Shown in pieces: positions 23,631 through 35,984 of a DNA stretch of 64,000 bases. Location: contig JAHLKD010000058.1 of the NCBI GenBank assembly GCA_025526935.1, positions 62,001 to 126,000 of the forward strand, in the 5' to 3' direction. Below the pieces are notes generated by a model. It saw only the letters and a list, made by a program, of their open reading frames with translations. It was not told the DNA's origin and searched no databases. Both the position numbers and the translations under genes were made by a program. Within the stretch, counting starts at the first letter, position 1. Each line of letters starts with the position of its first letter. Source of the DNA: Cladochytrium replicatum. Lineage: Eukaryota; Chytridiomycota; Chytridiomycetes; Cladochytriales; Cladochytriaceae.

Positions 23631-23839
23631 GAAGACTGAGGTTTCAGGGACGGGGTTGATCGAAGCGACGTAAGCTTTTTCATTAAGGTGGAGGATGTTT
23701 TGGTGCAGAGACGTGCAACGAACTACCTCTATCAAAAGATCTAAGGACTCCATAGGGTGAATATTTTTTATGTCGTATGCTTCGATTTTCATAATCTGTG
23801 TTTGCGAACAGGGCCTCCGTTTTCTATGTTATAACTTGT

Positions 23840-23866
23840 GATGTTCTTAAGAAAGTTAAGAACATC
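23840..23866 (+). other. Perfect 10-bp inverted repeat
   Basis: GATGTTCTTA and its exact reverse complement flank a 7-base loop. It lies about 210 bases after the small secreted ORF and 45 bases before an AATAAA-like signal near 23910, so it may sit in a 3'UTR. No function can be assigned. Confidence 0.6.
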
Positions 23867-24160
23867 ATGTCTCTGTTGGTGTACTTGCAATTTGTTGATT
23901 CTTGTGTGTAATAAAGCTGTTGCAGAGAAGGACGAGAAATACCCCTTCTCATATCAAACAAGAGTGCCAAGCATAGAATGATCGAATCTCAGTGGTGATA
24001 GGGCGGAGTCAGCAAAAGGTGGTCTCGAAACAACCCGTTTCGGTCAGTTCGAGGTCCCGTCTATAGTTCACGGTAAAGTACGTGGGACAAGGCAAGAAAC
24101 GCTGAGATTTTGGAACTCGTCGAGAGACAGGGAGAGATAGATGCTAACAGCTTAATTTAG

Positions 24161-24920
24161 CTGGCAATCTTCGAATTGCCGCTGGATTCCACTCTCCCTA
24201 CGATGTTATCGCGGGTCGAATCCTCGGAACTGCTTCTGTTACGTCCAACATCTACGCAGCTGCAAATCGCTACCAAAGTAGCTACCGTCGCCAAGGTCCA
24301 CTTAGATCTCATGTCCGCTACCAGCACCACTACCCTTGAGGCTTTCCGCGCATTCGCCAACTCATTCGAGTCCGATCCCTGCTCTTTCAATAGCCATAGC
24401 TCACACAAAGCTCGCAAGAGCACTTTCGAATGCCGCATGACCTACAGTTTCACCCCCAAAGCCCGGTCAGTCCGGAAAGTCTGCCACCGTCACCAAGGCC
24501 GCTGAGATTCTTCTTGAGACTCGTTTCCCATACCTTACTGCCGCCCAGCGCCGTGTTGTTTTTAAATTCACCGCCGCTTCGACGGTGGCGGACGTTGATG
24601 TTACCAACGACCTTTCGTCTTCCACATGTACCACCGACGCTTGGCGCACGACATCTCGAGCTCGCAAAGAGGGGAACTGCGACACTCCAGCTCGCTGGTG
24701 ACAACAGCTACTCTGGCGGCACCGTCGTCCTCGGTGGCGCCTTCATGGCAAGCTCGCGCACTGCTTCCGGAACTGGGAAGCTACAACGGCGCTGCCGTGC
24801 AGTTCGGAACCCGCTGGTCTCAACCGTTGAGGGCTACTACGGCATCTTCGAAAAGTTTACGTTCCCAGATGGTGGCTTCCATTGAGTATATCCCCGGCGG
24901 TGTTGTCCTTGTCGTTTAAG
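24161..24920 (+). pseudogene. Possible PAP2-type phosphatase/haloperoxidase relic
   Basis: The frame at 24161-24345 reads LAGNLRIAAGFHSPYDVIAG then RILGTASVTSNIYAAANRYQ, which recalls the C-terminal GxHxPSDVxAGR signature of PAP2 enzymes, with Tyr in place of Ser. Downstream pieces in changing frames read TVTKAAEILLETRFPYLTAA, GDNSYSGGTVVLGGAFMA and SYNGAAVQFGTRW. Stops separate them. I cannot tell whether unrecognised introns or decay explain this. The phosphatase assignment rests on one motif only. Confidence 0.3.
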
Positions 24921-25320
24921 CGTAGAATTTCGGATCACATTCCAGAATTCCAGTATTGTTTGAAGATTAGATCTATGATTTTGGTTCTGTCTTCGATTTG
25001 CCTCGTTTCAATTGTGTTCTGCATGTTTCATATATTTGATGAAGAGTTGGCCAGAATAGTTACAGGAATTTCAGTCGTGCAATACGTTAAACTATCACTG
25101 CTGATGGACTGACACAGGGTGCCGTGGCCCATGTACAATTATTAGACAAGATTTATAAATAATAGAGAAGCTATTTTGTTTATTACACAAAACGTCAAAT
25201 GCTTCATAGACAAATTCATGCAATTCAACTCATGGGTAATGCAAAAACCTGTTCGAAAGAACTGTGCAAGAGCAAATGTTTTAATTCAACTTCGCAGACT
25301 CTCGACAAAGAATAGCTTGG
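24921..25320. other. Intergenic, AT-rich, no gene seen
   Basis: Lies downstream of the minus-strand monooxygenase. No motif was recognised on either strand. Confidence 0.5.
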
Positions 25321-26910
25321 TCAACCAATCTGCCGCGGTACATAGCTCAACCTCGGCCGCTGGAAATCAATATCGACACCGGGCACCTTCAAATCCCCAA
25401 ACTCATACTTCCCAGCCCACACATCCAAATACATCGACCCCACCATCGTAAAACTCTCCCACATCGTCCTCGGCGGCGAAAACAGCACCGGGAGCGGCTC
25501 GTTCCCCTTTCGAAGGTACCCCTCCGCAGCATGCAGCGCGAGTCTCTGCACCTTATGAATCAGTAACCGTCTCGTGTCGCTAAACTCCTCAAGTGTTTCC
25601 GCGAGCGACAGCTTCGGGCCGGAGAAGAATCGGTCGCGGAGCGCGAGGCCCAGGTACGCGCCGTCTTCGAGGGAGGCTTGTGCGCCGAGGCCGAGAGACG
25701 GGGGCATTGCGTGCGCGGCGTCGCCGATGATGAGGGTGGTGCCGAAGGCGGTGTAAGGCAGGAGTGGAAGGTAGCGGATTCGCCATGTGTCCCACGCACC
25801 TGGGACAAATTTGAGACGGTCGATGACGGAGTGAAGGAGCGCAATGTGTTCGCATGGATCAGGACCGACTGTGTGCGAGTGTTTGGATACAAGTGCGTGC
25901 AGTGCGGCACGACGTTCTGGTGGGGTCATGGATTCATGTGTTTTTCCCTGAAACACTTCCTCTTCGATGTCCTCTGAGATTTTTGTGAGAACGGTGATTA
26001 CCTAGCCTGTGTTTTGTCATACCTCTAACTCCATCTAGAAAACTAATCTGGTTGTGACCCAGGGAGGACAACCCAAAGCTCGCCGGCACGCCCCAAGAAA
26101 TGAAAGTTTCCTTCCCATTTGCAAAGTCCAAAAGCCGTCTCGTCTCCTCATCATAAAGTGCGTCCGACTTTTTCTTTCCAAGCTGGGCAGCGTCGTCGGT
26201 AAGATCAATGCCCATGTAGTATCCTGCTGTCGCGGGCTCTCCAATGGGTCTGATCCCTGGTAAAATCGTCTCCCGCACAGCAGAAGAGATTCCGTCTGCG
26301 CCGATGAGCAAATCGGCGTGTGTTATTGTACCATCGGTGAATCGAACAGTTCCAGTTTCTGGGTCGTGTGATTGAAATCGTTTGCGAAAGTAGATGGGAA
26401 CGTTGTACGGAATGAGTTCGTCCGCGAGGACTTGCATGAATGGGATTCTTGGAACTTGCTGTACAAATCGTGAGCAACATAGGTCACGGTGTGTGGTGTG
26501 TGCTATCACCCTACCACTATCTTGGGACCGCCAGGTCCTGGTGTCACGTCCACACACTTGGAGCTCTTTCGAACCTTTGAGATAGTCAATAAACAAGAAA
26601 ACGGGACGCTTTGATCTTTGTGGCTCACCTGATCGACAAAATACACTTTTGTGTTCACGTTCCCAACATACTTCAGAGCCTTATCTCTCACTCCCAAAAC
26701 TTCAAGTGCATTCAGCGCCATATAGCTCAATGTGTACTGAACGCCGGGGTGCTCGTAGAGTGATCGTCTTGCTTCATAGATTTCGACACGCACGAATGCT
26801 GAGGGGCAGTTTCGTGAGATTGAGATTGCAGCAGCAAGCGCAGCGGGACCACCGCCGATGATAGCAACACGGATCATGGGATGATGCGATACGACGGGCG
26901 GAAACTGCAT
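25321..26910 (-). CDS. FAD-dependent aromatic-ring monooxygenase-like protein
   Basis: Family members use FAD and NAD(P)H to hydroxylate aromatic or polyketide substrates. The FAD-binding GxGxxG is MIRVAIIGGGPAALAAAISI near the start (26877 is a possible alternative start to 26910). The second motif is DLLIGADGISSAVRETILPG and the third is GDAAHAMPPSLGLGAQASLE then DG. A clear intron joins GVRG (about 26025) to EDIEEEVFQGKTHES. The first junction is a problem: exon 1 ends VYFVDQ at a GTGAGC donor, but the next frame (GSKELQVCGRDTRT, then GRVIAHTTHRDL) is one base out with the obvious acceptor. So a base may be missing or the splice is unusual. The C-terminus is VDIDFQRPRLSYVPRQIG. The substrate is unknown. 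Confidence 0.78.
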
Positions 26911-27416
26911 TTGGAAACTGCAAGTGTGGGAGCCGCTGCGCCATTACAACCAGGTTAAGAATCGAGCAAGAGTGAGTCACGGAGACTGAGTCAGAAAGAC
27001 ATGGCTGAAAACGGGTCTGGGAGAATAGTGGATGCAAAAAGTTGTGAACGATTGAGACATTCCGAATCTAGTCAAAGCTGAAAGGCTACATTGAACAGAA
27101 ATCGAACGGTTAATCGGAGATGGTTCATATTGTTGGTGTTGAGTAGTGATCCGACTTGAATAGGATGAGGATGTTGTATAGAACTTTTAAAGTTGAGCAA
27201 ACTACATCCTTGATTGCACCAATAGCCAGACGGTATTCTGTCCAATTCTCTCAGTTTTGTCTACAAATCCTCTTCCTCCAATTGACTGAACTTCGCTAGC
27301 AGTGATGATGTGATAGAATATCGTTTTTGAATCTGTGTTTTTTGGTGGTGGTGGTCCCTGTGTGAGTGATGCGTGCGAGCGGATAGGTTGCTTGTTCTGT
27401 GCTGCTGTTGCGAGTC
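26911..27416. other. Intergenic, no gene seen
   Basis: Separates the monooxygenase start from the 3' end of the SAP30-like gene, both on the minus strand. No motif was seen. Confidence 0.5.
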
Positions 27417-28315
27417 TCATCTCGGCGCTGGCAGCTTGAAAACGTGCTCTAGTGAATTTAGTAGGCAGATTTTAAGAGTCGGGACGACACAGCCTAGTGA
27501 TTTCATAATCAACGCACCTCGATTTCGCATTGAGTAGATAAAATATGACAAAACGTCCTTCTCATTGACTTCCTGCTGATCAAAATGCCTAGAGACGGCA
27601 TTTACGAGTTCATCTCGTGATACTTCAACCGCTTTTGCGTCGGCTGGGGGAGGTCCGAGGTTGTATGCACGGCGGTAACGCTGGAGCACCACATCATCCA
27701 AGGAGCCAATGTCAAGCTACATAAGAGAAATGCAAATGAGATAGTGTGTCATTTATGGATGTTTTCGAGGGGAGAGATATCGTGGAAAAAAATTATCATC
27801 AAAAACATTTCTGCATTGCTGATCTACTTCGGCAACAGTCGAGTTCACCATATTACCCAAACCATTTCTGCGCTTACCTTCACAGTGGGGTCGCCATAGG
27901 ACGAAGGATCGGACGCTGCAGATGCGGATATTCGCTTGGTACTCACATTCGAGCCGTATCCATAAGCGCCAGAGTGATGCCCATGATGCGAAGCGCTCGA
28001 TGGATGATACATTGAAGAAGTAGACAGTGTTGAGCGACCGGGAGGTTTCATCCCCATCCGTTTCGGTTTGTCGCTGAAGGATATGGTGGACATCAAAGGT
28101 GATGCAGTCGTGGGTGGAGCAGCGGCTGGTGCGGTCACAGATGCTGATGGTGCTGGTGAAGGTCTCGAATGTAGAGGTGATTTGGCTGCACCTTGTGCAG
28201 CAACGGCAGCCGCAGCGGCTGCTTTCGTCACCATACGTTTAGTTTGGTCTTCTTTTGTGATCTTTGAGACTCCATTGGAGACAGTGAGAGTATTCAGACG
28301 GGTCTCCATCGACAT
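27417..28315 (-). CDS. SAP30-like subunit of the Sin3 histone deacetylase complex
   Basis: SAP30 family proteins bridge Sin3 and HDAC in repressor complexes in the nucleus. Exon 1 (from 28315) is low-complexity, rich in Ala, Pro and Ser, with basic KRM patches. It ends SSYGDPTVK at a GTAAGC donor, and exon 2 starts LDIGSLDDVVLQRYRRAYNL. That is the SAP30 Sin3-binding domain pattern, continuing AVSRHFDQQEVNEKDVLSYF and IYSMRNR. A phase-1 intron leads to the last codons EHVFKLPAPR and stop at 27417-27419. The protein lacks the N-terminal zinc finger of animal SAP30, as is usual in fungi. No odd features. Confidence 0.75.
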
Positions 28316-28931
28316 TCTGAGTATGCAGATGGCTGAACATGTAGGTAAAGACAGAAATGTTGTTCAGTAGGGAGGTGATCCGAATGAGTTCAGTTGATCG
28401 ATATGCGCAAGGGCTGTTATATAACCAAACACAGATTCGCAGGTTGTTTTTTTCTCACCAGAGACAGCAATCTCGAGTCGTAGCCGGCAAAATGCACACG
28501 ATGATGGTGGTTCTGCCGGTGTGATTTGCTGCCTGTGGGAGTAAGGGGATTTGGATTTGACCTGTGCCACGAATGGCGCGCCACTCATTAGGACATGTTC
28601 GGTAAATGAATCAGAAACGAAAAATGAGGGAGCGAGCAGGGGAAAAGAGCGAGCCCATCACGAAAAGCGGCAGTTAATGTTGAGTTGATTTCTGTGCCTT
28701 GTTGGGACTGCATGTACCATAATCGGCGACATCAGCCAATTTTGTACCCATTACAAATATGCCTGGTTTTTACTTCATGGCACATGGTGGCCCGGTTGGC
28801 CAGGGCCGAAAGGGCCGCGTCCAATTTTGTAACAATCGCGATGGGGAACTGCATTATTAGCAAAATGGTATAAGAACCAAACGGACCCAAGTTAATCCTC
28901 CTAAGTTGATCCTCAAATCAAATAACCTACA
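28316..28931. other. Divergent intergenic region
   Basis: Divergent promoter region between SAP30 (minus) and the first MFS gene (plus). No gene seen. Confidence 0.5.
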
Positions 28932-31130
28932 ATGTCCGACCAGAAGTTACTCGCCGTTGAACCGCAAACCTCCGGCTCAGAGTCCACATTCGATAGTACC
29001 GGCACACTTCAGGAACCAGTGGAAAAGTCAAACAGCAATATGGATCAAGAGCCGCCGGTGGAATATTCAAACAGCAGTGTAGATCAAGTACCACTTGTTA
29101 AGCTGTCCACCTTTCGGTTTATTATGGTGCTTCTGGCGTGAGTAAACCCCTAGATCCTCCAGAAAACAAATTGTGCTTACATACAACATCTAGACTTTTC
29201 CTAGCGATGCTGTTGGCGGCACTCGATCAAACAATATTGTCAACCGCCGTCCCCGTTCTCGCAACAGAATTCAAAGCAGCTGATCTCGTACCCTGGGTCG
29301 GCGTCGGTTATCTCCTAACTTCTGCCGCATTCAGCTCCATTTACGGGAAACTGGCTGATATCTTTGGACGTCGGCCCGTATTCATCGCTGCGGTCGTCGT
29401 ATTCGAAATCGGGTCGTTGACGTGCGGTCTCGCCAAAGTTTGTGCAATCGTAATGTGACTTATGTCAGCTAACCAGGAATGTTCAACAGGATATGCCTAT
29501 GCTTATTGCGGGAAGAGCGATCGCTGGAATTGGCGCCGGCGGAATCACATCTCTAGCCCTCATCATAATTTCTGACATTGTGACATTCCGAGATCGAGGA
29601 AAGTATCAAGGACTTATCGGTGCGGCATTTGGTAAGTCAGTATGGTTAAAAATTTACTCTCCTCCAAATTAATCGTTTTTATATTGCCAGGTGTCGCCTC
29701 TGTAGTTGGTCCGTTGGCTGGAGGAGCATTTACGGACAGCGCTGCAACTTGGCGGTAAGTGCTAACACGCACGCGGCCTGGGAATCTCATCAATTCTTCG
29801 GAAGATGGTGCTTCTATATCAATTTACCTCTCGGCGCATTCGTTGTTCTCGTTCTCATCCTCTTTCTCCGTTTCCCTACCGCGGAATATTCAATGAACCT
29901 CTCAGACCGACTGAAGAGAATCGATTACTTGGGTGTTTTCGTAAGTTTCACGGTTCCTGAAGCTTTGATTTACGCTTATGAAGCTTCCTTTACCAGCTTA
30001 TCGTGGCAACCGTAGTCTGCTTCACCCTTCCGCTTCAGTTGGGAGGAGTACGATGGGCTTGGTCTGATCCACAGACCGTCGCGCTTCTAGTTACATCCGT
30101 CGTCCTCCTTGGTGTAACGTTCTACGTGGAAGGCTGGGTCGCACAAGACCCGATCATTCCTGGATCCGTGTTTGTTAACTCAACTGTGTATGCTGGCCTC
30201 GGGTTCTCATTTTTGATGGGAGCTGGATTTATGAGTGTGATATACTACTTAGCGTAAGTCCCATTTTATCTACGATCGTGTGCTTTTCTGGTTTTGACTT
30301 CTCATTGTGCATTAGGATCTTCTTTCAAGTTGCACAAGGTAGCACCGCAACCGAATCGGGGATCAAAACCGTTCCATTGATGGGTGCGCTCATTTTCTCG
30401 TCAATAGCTTCCGGTACGCATTGAGAAGTTGCGAAATTTCCTTCCTCTTGTTGACTGGTTTGCATCCCAGGCATTCTCATTTCCCGAGGTGTATCCATTC
30501 GGCTGTTTGTCGTTCTCGGGGGTGTCTTAATGACAGTTGGCCATGGCCTCTTGACACTTATGGACGAGAATCTCGATTATTGGAAAGCAGCTCTCATCAC
30601 AGTTGTGTTTGGGATATCTGTCGGTTGTCTGATGCAGACTCGGACGCTTGCCGTTCAAGCTGCAGTCCCCCCAAAGATGATTGCCATCGCAACCGGTCTC
30701 TCAACTTTCGCGCAGGTAGGTTCAACCTGCTTTGCATTTTAGATTGCTCGCTCATTCGATATTTGCCAAAAAGATGCTCGGAGGTAGTGTCGGTCTCGCT
30801 ATCTTTGGTGCCGTTTTCAACAATCGGATCTTTGACGAGTTGATCAATTCGCTCCCTTCCCAGTACGCAACCGCCGAACTTGTTCGCCGGATATCGAACG
30901 AGCCACTTGCTGTCCATGCTATTGTGGCTGCGATTCCAAACGGGGAGGCGATCATCCTTCCGATCTACCGCCATTGCTTTTCCGCCGCCCTAAGAATCGC
31001 GTTCTTCTCGGTTTTACCGTGCGGAATCCTCACTTTGGTGTGTTCTGCGTTCCTCAACAACATTCCTTCCACCAAACCTTCAAAAAAGGCAAACGGTGGG
31101 GCGCCGCCTCTTACTAATAATCTAGCTTGA
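28932..31130 (+). CDS. MFS multidrug/H+ antiporter, 14-TM DHA2 type (copy 1)
   Basis: Plasma- or vacuolar-membrane proton-driven exporter; the substrate cannot be read from sequence. A polar N-terminus (MSDQKLLAVEPQTSGSESTF) precedes TM1 and the signature LDQTILSTAVPVLATEF. Loop motif A is AFSSIYGKLADIFGRRPVF and antiporter motif C is VASVVGPLAGGAFTD. The Trp-rich WCFYINLPLG and GWVAQDPIIPGSVFVNSTVY follow. Nine or ten exons are separated by introns of about 50-80 nt, for example GLAK to DMPMLIAGRAIAGIGAGG and DYLGVF to LIVATVVCFTLPLQLGG. The C-terminus ends GGAPPLTNNLA. A tandem paralogue follows after 600 bases in the same orientation with the same intron positions. Confidence 0.9.
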
Positions 31131-31746
31131 TCCATTCTATTTCCCCTTCCGCTTAACTTCTGAGAAGAATCGTGTAACTATGTCGAGGTGTTAATTACAC
31201 TGAGAAGAAGTGATTTACTTTGTCGATATGAATTGCTATAATTGTTTCTGCAGAAAATCTTGGAGATCACGCGAATAAAGAATTTAATCATGCTTGTAAA
31301 TGGAAGCGATCTACATCTCAACCTCTACGCTGCGTTTGTTGCCAGTCGTGCCCATCCTTGTTCCCTCCCCCCAATAGACGGTTATTAACTTCAGACCACA
31401 CATCCAGGGATGTTGTGCCAGAGTCTGATCTTCAACCGAAAAGGGAAAAGAAATGAGTTTGATCTAAGTTGCCTGCTTCTACTTATGATCTCTTTGTAAG
31501 TTGAGCATGCTGTGGCTCCCTGCACCGGCTTCCGTTTCTGTTGAGATTCAAAATTTGTCCTGAAAATGGAATGAATGCACAATAATGCAGCTGCGCATCG
31601 TGGCCCGTCCCGATTGGACAGAACGCCGACCAACACGTCGAAAACGCGAGGCAGGCACGGTTTTCGTGAAGGAGATTACCGGGTTCTATTTAATTCTATG
31701 CGATGATCCCCATGTTCAAACTAAACAACACACCATTTGAACTAGC
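31131..31746. other. Intergenic between tandem MFS genes
   Basis: Promoter region of the second MFS gene. No other feature was found. Confidence 0.5.
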
Positions 31747-33927
31747 ATGTCTGAAAGTACCCTGACAAAACCTGAGACGGAACTGCAAATCTCGGGAACC
31801 GAATCGACCGATACACCGGAGATCAATGAGTCCAAGCCCATCGGAAGCCATACGCAGGATGCAGAGCCTGCGGTGAAGCTTTCCAAGTTCCGATTTACCG
31901 TGGTGCTCATCGCGTAAGTATTGTAACAGCGACCTTGCAAACTCGTGGTGACTCAGCCGGTGATCCAGGCTCTTTCTCGGCGTGCTTTTATCGGCTCTCG
32001 ATCAAACGATCCTGTCTACTGCAGTGCCTGTACTTTCGACGGAATTTCAGTCTGCCGACTTGATCCCCTGGGTCGGCATCGCGTACCTCCTTACCTCGTC
32101 CGCATTCAGCTCCATCTATGGAAAGATGGCGGACATCTTTGGGCGTAAGGCCACATTTGTTTCCGCGATTGCCATCTTTGAGATTGGATCCTTGGTATGC
32201 GGTCTCGCACCGGTAAGTTTGAACGCTGCGATGTTTAACAGACTACAGCTAATAGTGACCGTAAGAACATGGCAACACTCATTGCAGGTCGAGCGATCGC
32301 GGGAATTGGAGGCGGTGGAATCGTGTCACTCGTCCTGATCATCATTTCCGACATCGTGACATTCCGTGAAAGAGGAAAGTACCAAGGAATTATCGCTTCT
32401 GCTTTCGGTATGTGTACATATGTTCATGTGAAAAAGTACTATCGCTGATACATTTTGGAAAACTAGGAGTGGCATCTGTAGTTGGTCCATTAGCTGGCGG
32501 AGCTTTCACGGACAGTTCTGCGACTTGGAGGTAAGCCATCTTGTGTCCACCGGATGGCCTAATTGATGTGTGCGGGTTCAGGTGGTGCTTCTATATCAAC
32601 TTACCGCTTGGAGGGTTCGTCCTTCTGGTCGTCATTTTCTTTCTCCGCTTCCCCAAAACGTCCGACTCAACTACGTTTGCTTCCCGTTTGAAGCGTGTTG
32701 ATTACCTGGGAGTTGTGGTATGTACTGGGTCTGAGGTACACATAAACCAAGACACTTACGTTTCGATTGATCAGCTCATCCTCGCATCTGTCGTTTGTTT
32801 TATTCTCCCGCTTCAACTCGGTGGCACACGATGGAAGTGGTCAGATCCTCAAACTATTGCTATGCTCGTCGTTTCGGTCGTACTTCTAGGAGTAACGGTC
32901 TATGTTGAAGGATGGGTCGCACAGGACCCAATCATTCCTGGGTCTGTCTTCGTCAACTCTACCGTCTATGGAGGAGTCGCCTTTGCATTCTTCATGGGTG
33001 CCGGATTTATCAGTGTCATCTACTATATTGCGTAAGTTCTGAACCATTCCATAGTCATGCAGTTCTCAACTTATCATACGGAAAGTATATTCTTACAAGT
33101 TGTCCAAGGAGACTCGGCGACAAGCTCTGGAATCAAAACCATTCCATTGATGGCTGGCCTCATTTTCACGTCGATCACCACTGGTATTCTGAAAACCATT
33201 TATTACACTGGGTATGGGCTGATTGATTCTGTACAAAGGGATTATGATTTCTCGGGGAGTTCCGATTCGGTTATTCGTCATCATCGGCGGTGTTCTGCTC
33301 ACTGTCAGCGATGGTCTTTTGACGCTTCTCAATGAAAGCATTGAGTACTGGAAGATCGCTCTCATCACACTGGCTTTCGGAATCTCGGTCGGAAGCATGA
33401 TGCAGTCCCGAACTCTTGCCGTCCAAGCAGCTGTTCCGCATTCTATGATCGCGGTGGTTACGAGCCTTGCAACTTTCTCACAGGTAAGGAATTGCAGTAC
33501 GCCGCTTGAATCCATATGAATTCTCTCGCCATTTTAAAAGATGCTGGGAGGTAGCGTCGGCCTCACTGTCTTCGGTACCGTCTTCAACAATCGCATCTAC
33601 GAAGAGTTGATCGCCCAGCTTCCACCTCAATATGCATCGATCGAGTTTGTGCGTACACTAGCAAACGAGCCCCTCGCAGTGAGCGCGATTGTCGCCAAGA
33701 TTCCGAATGGAGCAGGCACTATCCTTCCAATCTACCGCCACTGTTTCTCCGCTGCGCTTCGGATTGCATTCTTTTCTGTTTTGCCGTGTGGTGTGCTTAT
33801 TCTGGTGTGTGCGGCGTTCCTGAACCATATTCCGTCGACCAAGCCCACAATGGCGCGGAAGAGAATGGATGCGGAAGCTGGAAAAGCTGAGAGCTCTGCA
33901 GAGGCAGCTCCCTTGAACGACGATTGA
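31747..33927 (+). CDS. MFS multidrug/H+ antiporter, 14-TM DHA2 type (copy 2)
   Basis: Paralogue of the gene at 28.9 kb. It starts MSESTLTKPETELQISGTES, then LDQTILSTAVPVLSTEF, AFSSIYGKMADIFGRKATF, IAGRAIAGIGGGGIVSLVLI, VASVVGPLAGGAFTDSSATW, WCFYINLPLGGFVLLVVIFF and GWVAQDPIIPGSVFVNSTVY. The last exons read ISRGVPIRLFVIIGGVLLTV and MLGGSVGLTVFGTVFNNRIY. The C-terminal tail is longer and more charged (ARKRMDAEAGKAESSAEAAP) than in copy 1. All canonical motifs are intact, so both copies are probably functional. N-terminal tails and TM-loop residues differ, so substrate range or regulation may differ. Confidence 0.9.
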
Positions 33928-34701
33928 AAGGAGAAATGATCTCTTTGACCTGATTGGGGTGCTGAGGGTCGGAGCCGCCGTTCCTGAAATTCCGGATTGT
34001 CCAGAATGATACTGCGTTCAAGCTGCCTTCACACCTGGACGCTGATTTGTGAGTTCGGCTTCCAGTTGAGCAGCTTGCAATTCTAATTTTTGCCTTGGTG
34101 AGGATCTCCTTTGCCCGCCTTTCCGAGCCTCTGTGCGAATAATAAGTTGTTTTGTTATTTGTCTCCTCATTTAAACGGAGTTTTGTGCTATCAGAAATGA
34201 AAAAGAGTGCCTTAAAGAAACCAAATCATCATCAATTATCCAATATCATCAGCTGTCGAAGGCTCACTCAACCCTTGAACACAAACTATCATCAATCATC
34301 CGATATCAATCTACTCCCCGCTGGTTTGTAAGCAGAGGTCGTTTTCACACTCATACACAGTTTATTCAGTTTATTAACCAAACAATTGACTCAACGATCC
34401 TTTTTCTGGCGAAGCGGAACTTTCTTCCATCCCCGCCAGTTTTGGGTAATTTACAGAATCACCGACCACCACCGCTCTCCTTTTCCATTTAGCGAGTCCA
34501 GATTTAAATCCACCTTACATATGAATGATTTTCTATTTATTTCAATTATTTCCATTTATTGAATGGTACGCCACCCACACCTCCCACCAAACGGCCGACT
34601 TGCTCCAAAACGAATCTCTCATCCACTCGAACTCGCTCAGATCCTCATCCCTGCCTACAAACCTACAGGCTGAATTTATCCTCTACTGTTCGTGTCCAAT
34701 C
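33928..34701. other. Intergenic with a diverged direct repeat
   Basis: Two related stretches (about 34225-34252 and 34286-34313) share ATCATCAAT, ATCC and ATATCAATC/ATATCATC blocks. No gene is recognised. The open frame of the next protein extends upstream to 34525 but without conserved sequence. Confidence 0.5.
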
Positions 34702-35205
34702 ATGACGCTCGACGATGCTTCAACTACTGCCGACGGGCCCCTCACACCTCCTAGCAAACTCAAGTTGTTCCTCACCAGCCCAGGAAGTCGCACCGGAAGT
34801 CCGCAGTCCGGTTTATCAGACGCTGCTGCACAGATTCAGAAACAGCATAATGCCGATATGAACCTTCGCTGGTGGACCGTGAAACGCCCGAACGTCCCTC
34901 CACCCCCGCCGCTGACTCGCTCGTTCAGTCTACCACCCGCCGCACCCGCACCGCCCTCGCCTCCGCTGTCCGCATCCGGTCCAGCGACCGCAACAGATGA
35001 AGAAGATGACTCGAAAATCCCGGAAATGCCGGACCTTGCGGATGGAATCTCGCCTTCGCAGTCATCGCTTAGCCGCCGACGTGGGGGCGTGTGCATTACC
35101 GTGCCAAACACAAAAGTACGGCTTGCAATGGACGACATTCGGATTTTTTATGATGCGACCGTTGTCGAGGATCAGCCAACAGTTCAAGAGGCAAAAGCTG
35201 AATGA
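34702..35205 (+). CDS. Proline/serine-rich protein of unknown function
   Basis: 168 codons from MTLDDASTTADGPLTPPSKL; an upstream ATG at 34525 would add 59 residues that look non-coding. The middle is Pro-rich (PPPPPLTRSFSLPPAAPAPP) with several SP/TP sites, the kind of disordered region that CMGC kinases target. The C-terminal part is more ordered: GGVCITVPNTKVRLAMDDIR then IFYDATVVEDQP. I recognise no family. The gene stands alone between MFS copy 2 and a gene-poor stretch. Confidence 0.5.
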   Translation: MTLDDASTTADGPLTPPSKLKLFLTSPGSRTGSPQSGLSDAAAQIQKQHNADMNLRWWTVKRPNVPPPPPLTRSFSLPPAAPAPPSPPLSASGPATATDEEDDSKIPEMPDLADGISPSQSSLSRRRGGVCITVPNTKVRLAMDDIRIFYDATVVEDQPTVQEAKAE

Positions 35206-35937
35206 TTTTTTTTGGTACTCTTTTCCGGTGCTTGAGTTTCTATTCGATCTAGGACAATTGCATGTTTTTTGTGTGCTGAGTAATGTTAAGTGTGCGTCAG
35301 CTGCTGGTGAACGTCGTCCATATTTCCTTTTCACTTCCTCATTGCTTTTCAATGGTTCTTTCTTTTTATTCTTTCTCATTGTGGCCGCGGCCCCCTGTTG
35401 TGAAATATGTTCTCGAAATTGCATCCCAGTTCTTGTTCTGGCCGCGACCACGTTCTTTTTTGGTACAGTCTATTTGGGTTCCTACACAGGGGGTCAACCC
35501 CGACTATGTAATCGCTTTTTCTCACCCGTATGCGTCACTTCTGGCCGGTTCCGACGCTTCCTTTTCCCCTTTCACTATTTTGCCATTATCTTTGATTTTG
35601 CTTTCATTCTTTTGCAGCGGTGCGAGTGATCGTGACTGCTCCGAGTTCTGCTATTATTCTTTTATTTTGATCGTTGTTTATTGGAATAGAGGTTTGGTTC
35701 ATCCACACACAGATTATAGACTTTTTATTCTTCCCAGTTCTCTCAGATCAGCAAACCCTTTCCATTTTTGCTCTTTGAAAACATGTTCGCAGTCTCACCA
35801 AAGACCAAGTGCAAAACTAAGAACGACCTTTTTCTCTCCAGAATCTCTTCGGTCGGAAACAAACATTAAAGCCGTGCTTCGAATAGAATTGACAGCTTCA
35901 AAGCACTGACAACCGCTGTGGTCCAACGACGAACCAC

Positions 35938-35984
35938 GGTGGATCGCATCGGGTTTTGGTGTGGATCGCATCGGGTTTTGGTGA
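35938..35984 (+). repeat. 22-bp tandem repeat, two copies
   Basis: GTGGATCGCATCGGGTTTTG is present twice in direct tandem with TG as spacer. It lies 370 bases from the rRNA fragment. Confidence 0.85.
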
